Shown here piece by piece: positions 4,985 through 5,903 of a stretch of 5,903 nucleotides of DNA. The notes under the pieces were generated by a model. That model was not told the origin of the DNA, made no database searches, and worked only from the letters and a program-made list of their open reading frames with translations. The translations under genes and the position numbers were made by a program. Position 1 is the first letter of the stretch. The number at the start of each line of letters is the position of its first letter. Source of the DNA: Bacteroidales bacterium (GTDB taxonomy: Bacteria > Bacteroidota > Bacteroidia > Bacteroidales > UBA932); assembly GCA_017548805.1 (NCBI GenBank), contig JAFYZE010000109.1, positions 1 to 5,903 of the forward strand, read 5' to 3'.

Positions 4985-5903
4985 ATGAATAAAACCTTGC
5001 TCTGCACCCTGCTCCTCGCGGCAGGGTTTGCGGTTTCAGCCCGCGCCGAAGAAGGAAGGCTCCTTCGATTCCCCACCACCAACGGCACAGATGTCGTATT
5101 CTCTTACGCCGGAGACCTCTACAAGGCTCCGCTCGGCGGAGGCCGCGCCGTGCGCCTCACCTCGCACATCGGCTATGAAATGTTCGCCCGTTTCTCGCCC
5201 GACGGCAGGACCATAGCCTTCACGGGACAGTACGACGGCAATACCGAAGTGTACTCGATGCCGGCCATAGGCGGCGAGCCGGTACGGCTCACCTACACCG
5301 GCACCAACAGCCGCGACGACCTCGGCGACCGCATGGGTCCGAACAACATCGTCATGGGATGGACCCCCGACGGCAAGGAAATCGTCTACCGCAACCGCAT
5401 CAGCGACTCCTTTGACGGAAAGCTGTGGAAAGTTCCGGCTGCTGGCGGCATGAGCGAATGCCTGCCTCTGCCGGAAGGCGGCTTCTGCAGCTATTCCCCC
5501 GACGGGAAGAAACTCGCGTACAACCGCGTTTTCCGCGAGTTCCGCACATGGAAATACTACCGCGGCGGCCAGGCCGACGAAATCTGGATCTATGACGGCA
5601 AGTCCGTCAAGGCCATCACGGACAACGAGGCCCAGGACATCATCCCGATGTGGGTGGGAGACGAGATCTACTTCATCTCCGACCGCGACCACTGGATGAA
5701 CATCTTCGTGTACGACACCAAGACCGGACAGACCTCCAAGGTCACAGACTTCAAGGAGTACGATGTCAAATTCCCGAGCACCAACGGCAAGTGGATAGTC
5801 TTCGAGAACGGCGGATACATTTACTCCCTCAATCCCGCCGACCGTTCGTACCGCAAGATCGACATCGAACTCGATGCCGAAGGCCTCTACGCCCGTCCCG
5901 AGA
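4985..5903 (+). CDS. Tricorn protease homologue, N-terminal part (partial)
   Basis: The first 306 residues of a protein cut off by the right edge. It opens with a Sec signal peptide (cleavage likely after SARA, residue 21). It continues as a beta-propeller with repeated blades: FSPDGRTIAFTG (70-81), WTPDGKEIVYRNR (126-138), YSPDGKKLAYNR (170-181) and IYFISDRD (228-235), with DLYKAPLGGG, EVYSMPAIGG and KLWKVPAAGG as the outer strands. This is the layout of bacterial tricorn homologues, which usually exceed 1000 residues and carry a PDZ domain and an S41-type serine protease domain further on; those parts are outside the window. The propeller is thought to gate or feed the peptidase. It follows the M48 gene by 10 bp, so both are likely made together. 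A TolB-like propeller protein is the alternative, less likely because of the full match of blade pattern and signal peptide. Confidence 0.88.
   Translation, partial: MNKTLLCTLLLAAGFAVSARAEEGRLLRFPTTNGTDVVFSYAGDLYKAPLGGGRAVRLTSHIGYEMFARFSPDGRTIAFTGQYDGNTEVYSMPAIGGEPVRLTYTGTNSRDDLGDRMGPNNIVMGWTPDGKEIVYRNRISDSFDGKLWKVPAAGGMSECLPLPEGGFCSYSPDGKKLAYNRVFREFRTWKYYRGGQADEIWIYDGKSVKAITDNEAQDIIPMWVGDEIYFISDRDHWMNIFVYDTKTGQTSKVTDFKEYDVKFPSTNGKWIVFENGGYIYSLNPADRSYRKIDIELDAEGLYARPE

Noticed and set aside
4333..5692. Two minus-strand open frames opposite the M48 and tricorn genes
   Set aside because: Their Val/Gly/Ala/Asp-rich translations are typical antisense shadows of the coding strand, with no motif.
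1..5903. CRISPR array, insertion sequence or phage genes
   Set aside because: No regularly spaced repeats, transposase motifs, terminal inverted repeats or phage proteins were seen on reading both strands, despite two tRNA genes that could serve as integration sites.

Overview
The window looks like a chromosomal piece of a fairly GC-rich member of the Bacteroidetes, most likely a gut-type Bacteroidales. Three things point there: small lipoproteins with loose lipoboxes, a tricorn-type protease start, and promoter-like sites of the form TTTG-N19-TAnnTTTG, the known Bacteroidetes sigma factor pattern. The exact genus cannot be fixed from the sequence. I see no insertion sequence, phage gene, CRISPR array or other sign of recent mobility.

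Left part, all on the minus strand (read from 3260 down to 41): an AlkD-like DNA alkylation repair protein, a 73 bp gap, then four closely packed lipoprotein genes. The first three of these (2470-1946, 1933-1466, 1461-979) are paralogues that share six cysteines in the mature part, in the same order and with nearly the same spacing. The fourth (961-41) is an alpha/beta hydrolase of the DUF3089 type with a GFSQG nucleophile elbow. Gaps of 12, 4 and 17 bp suggest one transcript that sends four lipoproteins to the cell envelope.

Middle part: two tRNA genes on the minus strand, tRNA-Gln(CTG) followed by tRNA-Met(CAT), behind a perfect-consensus Bacteroidetes promoter, with a short GC-rich inverted repeat between them. 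This is the divergence point of the window.

Right part, plus strand: an apparent three-gene operon with gaps of 4 and 10 bp. It holds a small DUF937/YidB-like protein with a complete EF-hand-type calcium loop, an M48 family metalloprotease lipoprotein (HEIGH motif), and the N-terminal beta-propeller part of a secreted tricorn protease homologue that runs off the right edge. The two proteases suggest a role in protein turnover in the periplasm or envelope; the role of the small first protein is unknown.

The least explained element, and the best candidate for something undescribed, is the tandem array of three six-cysteine lipoproteins next to the hydrolase.
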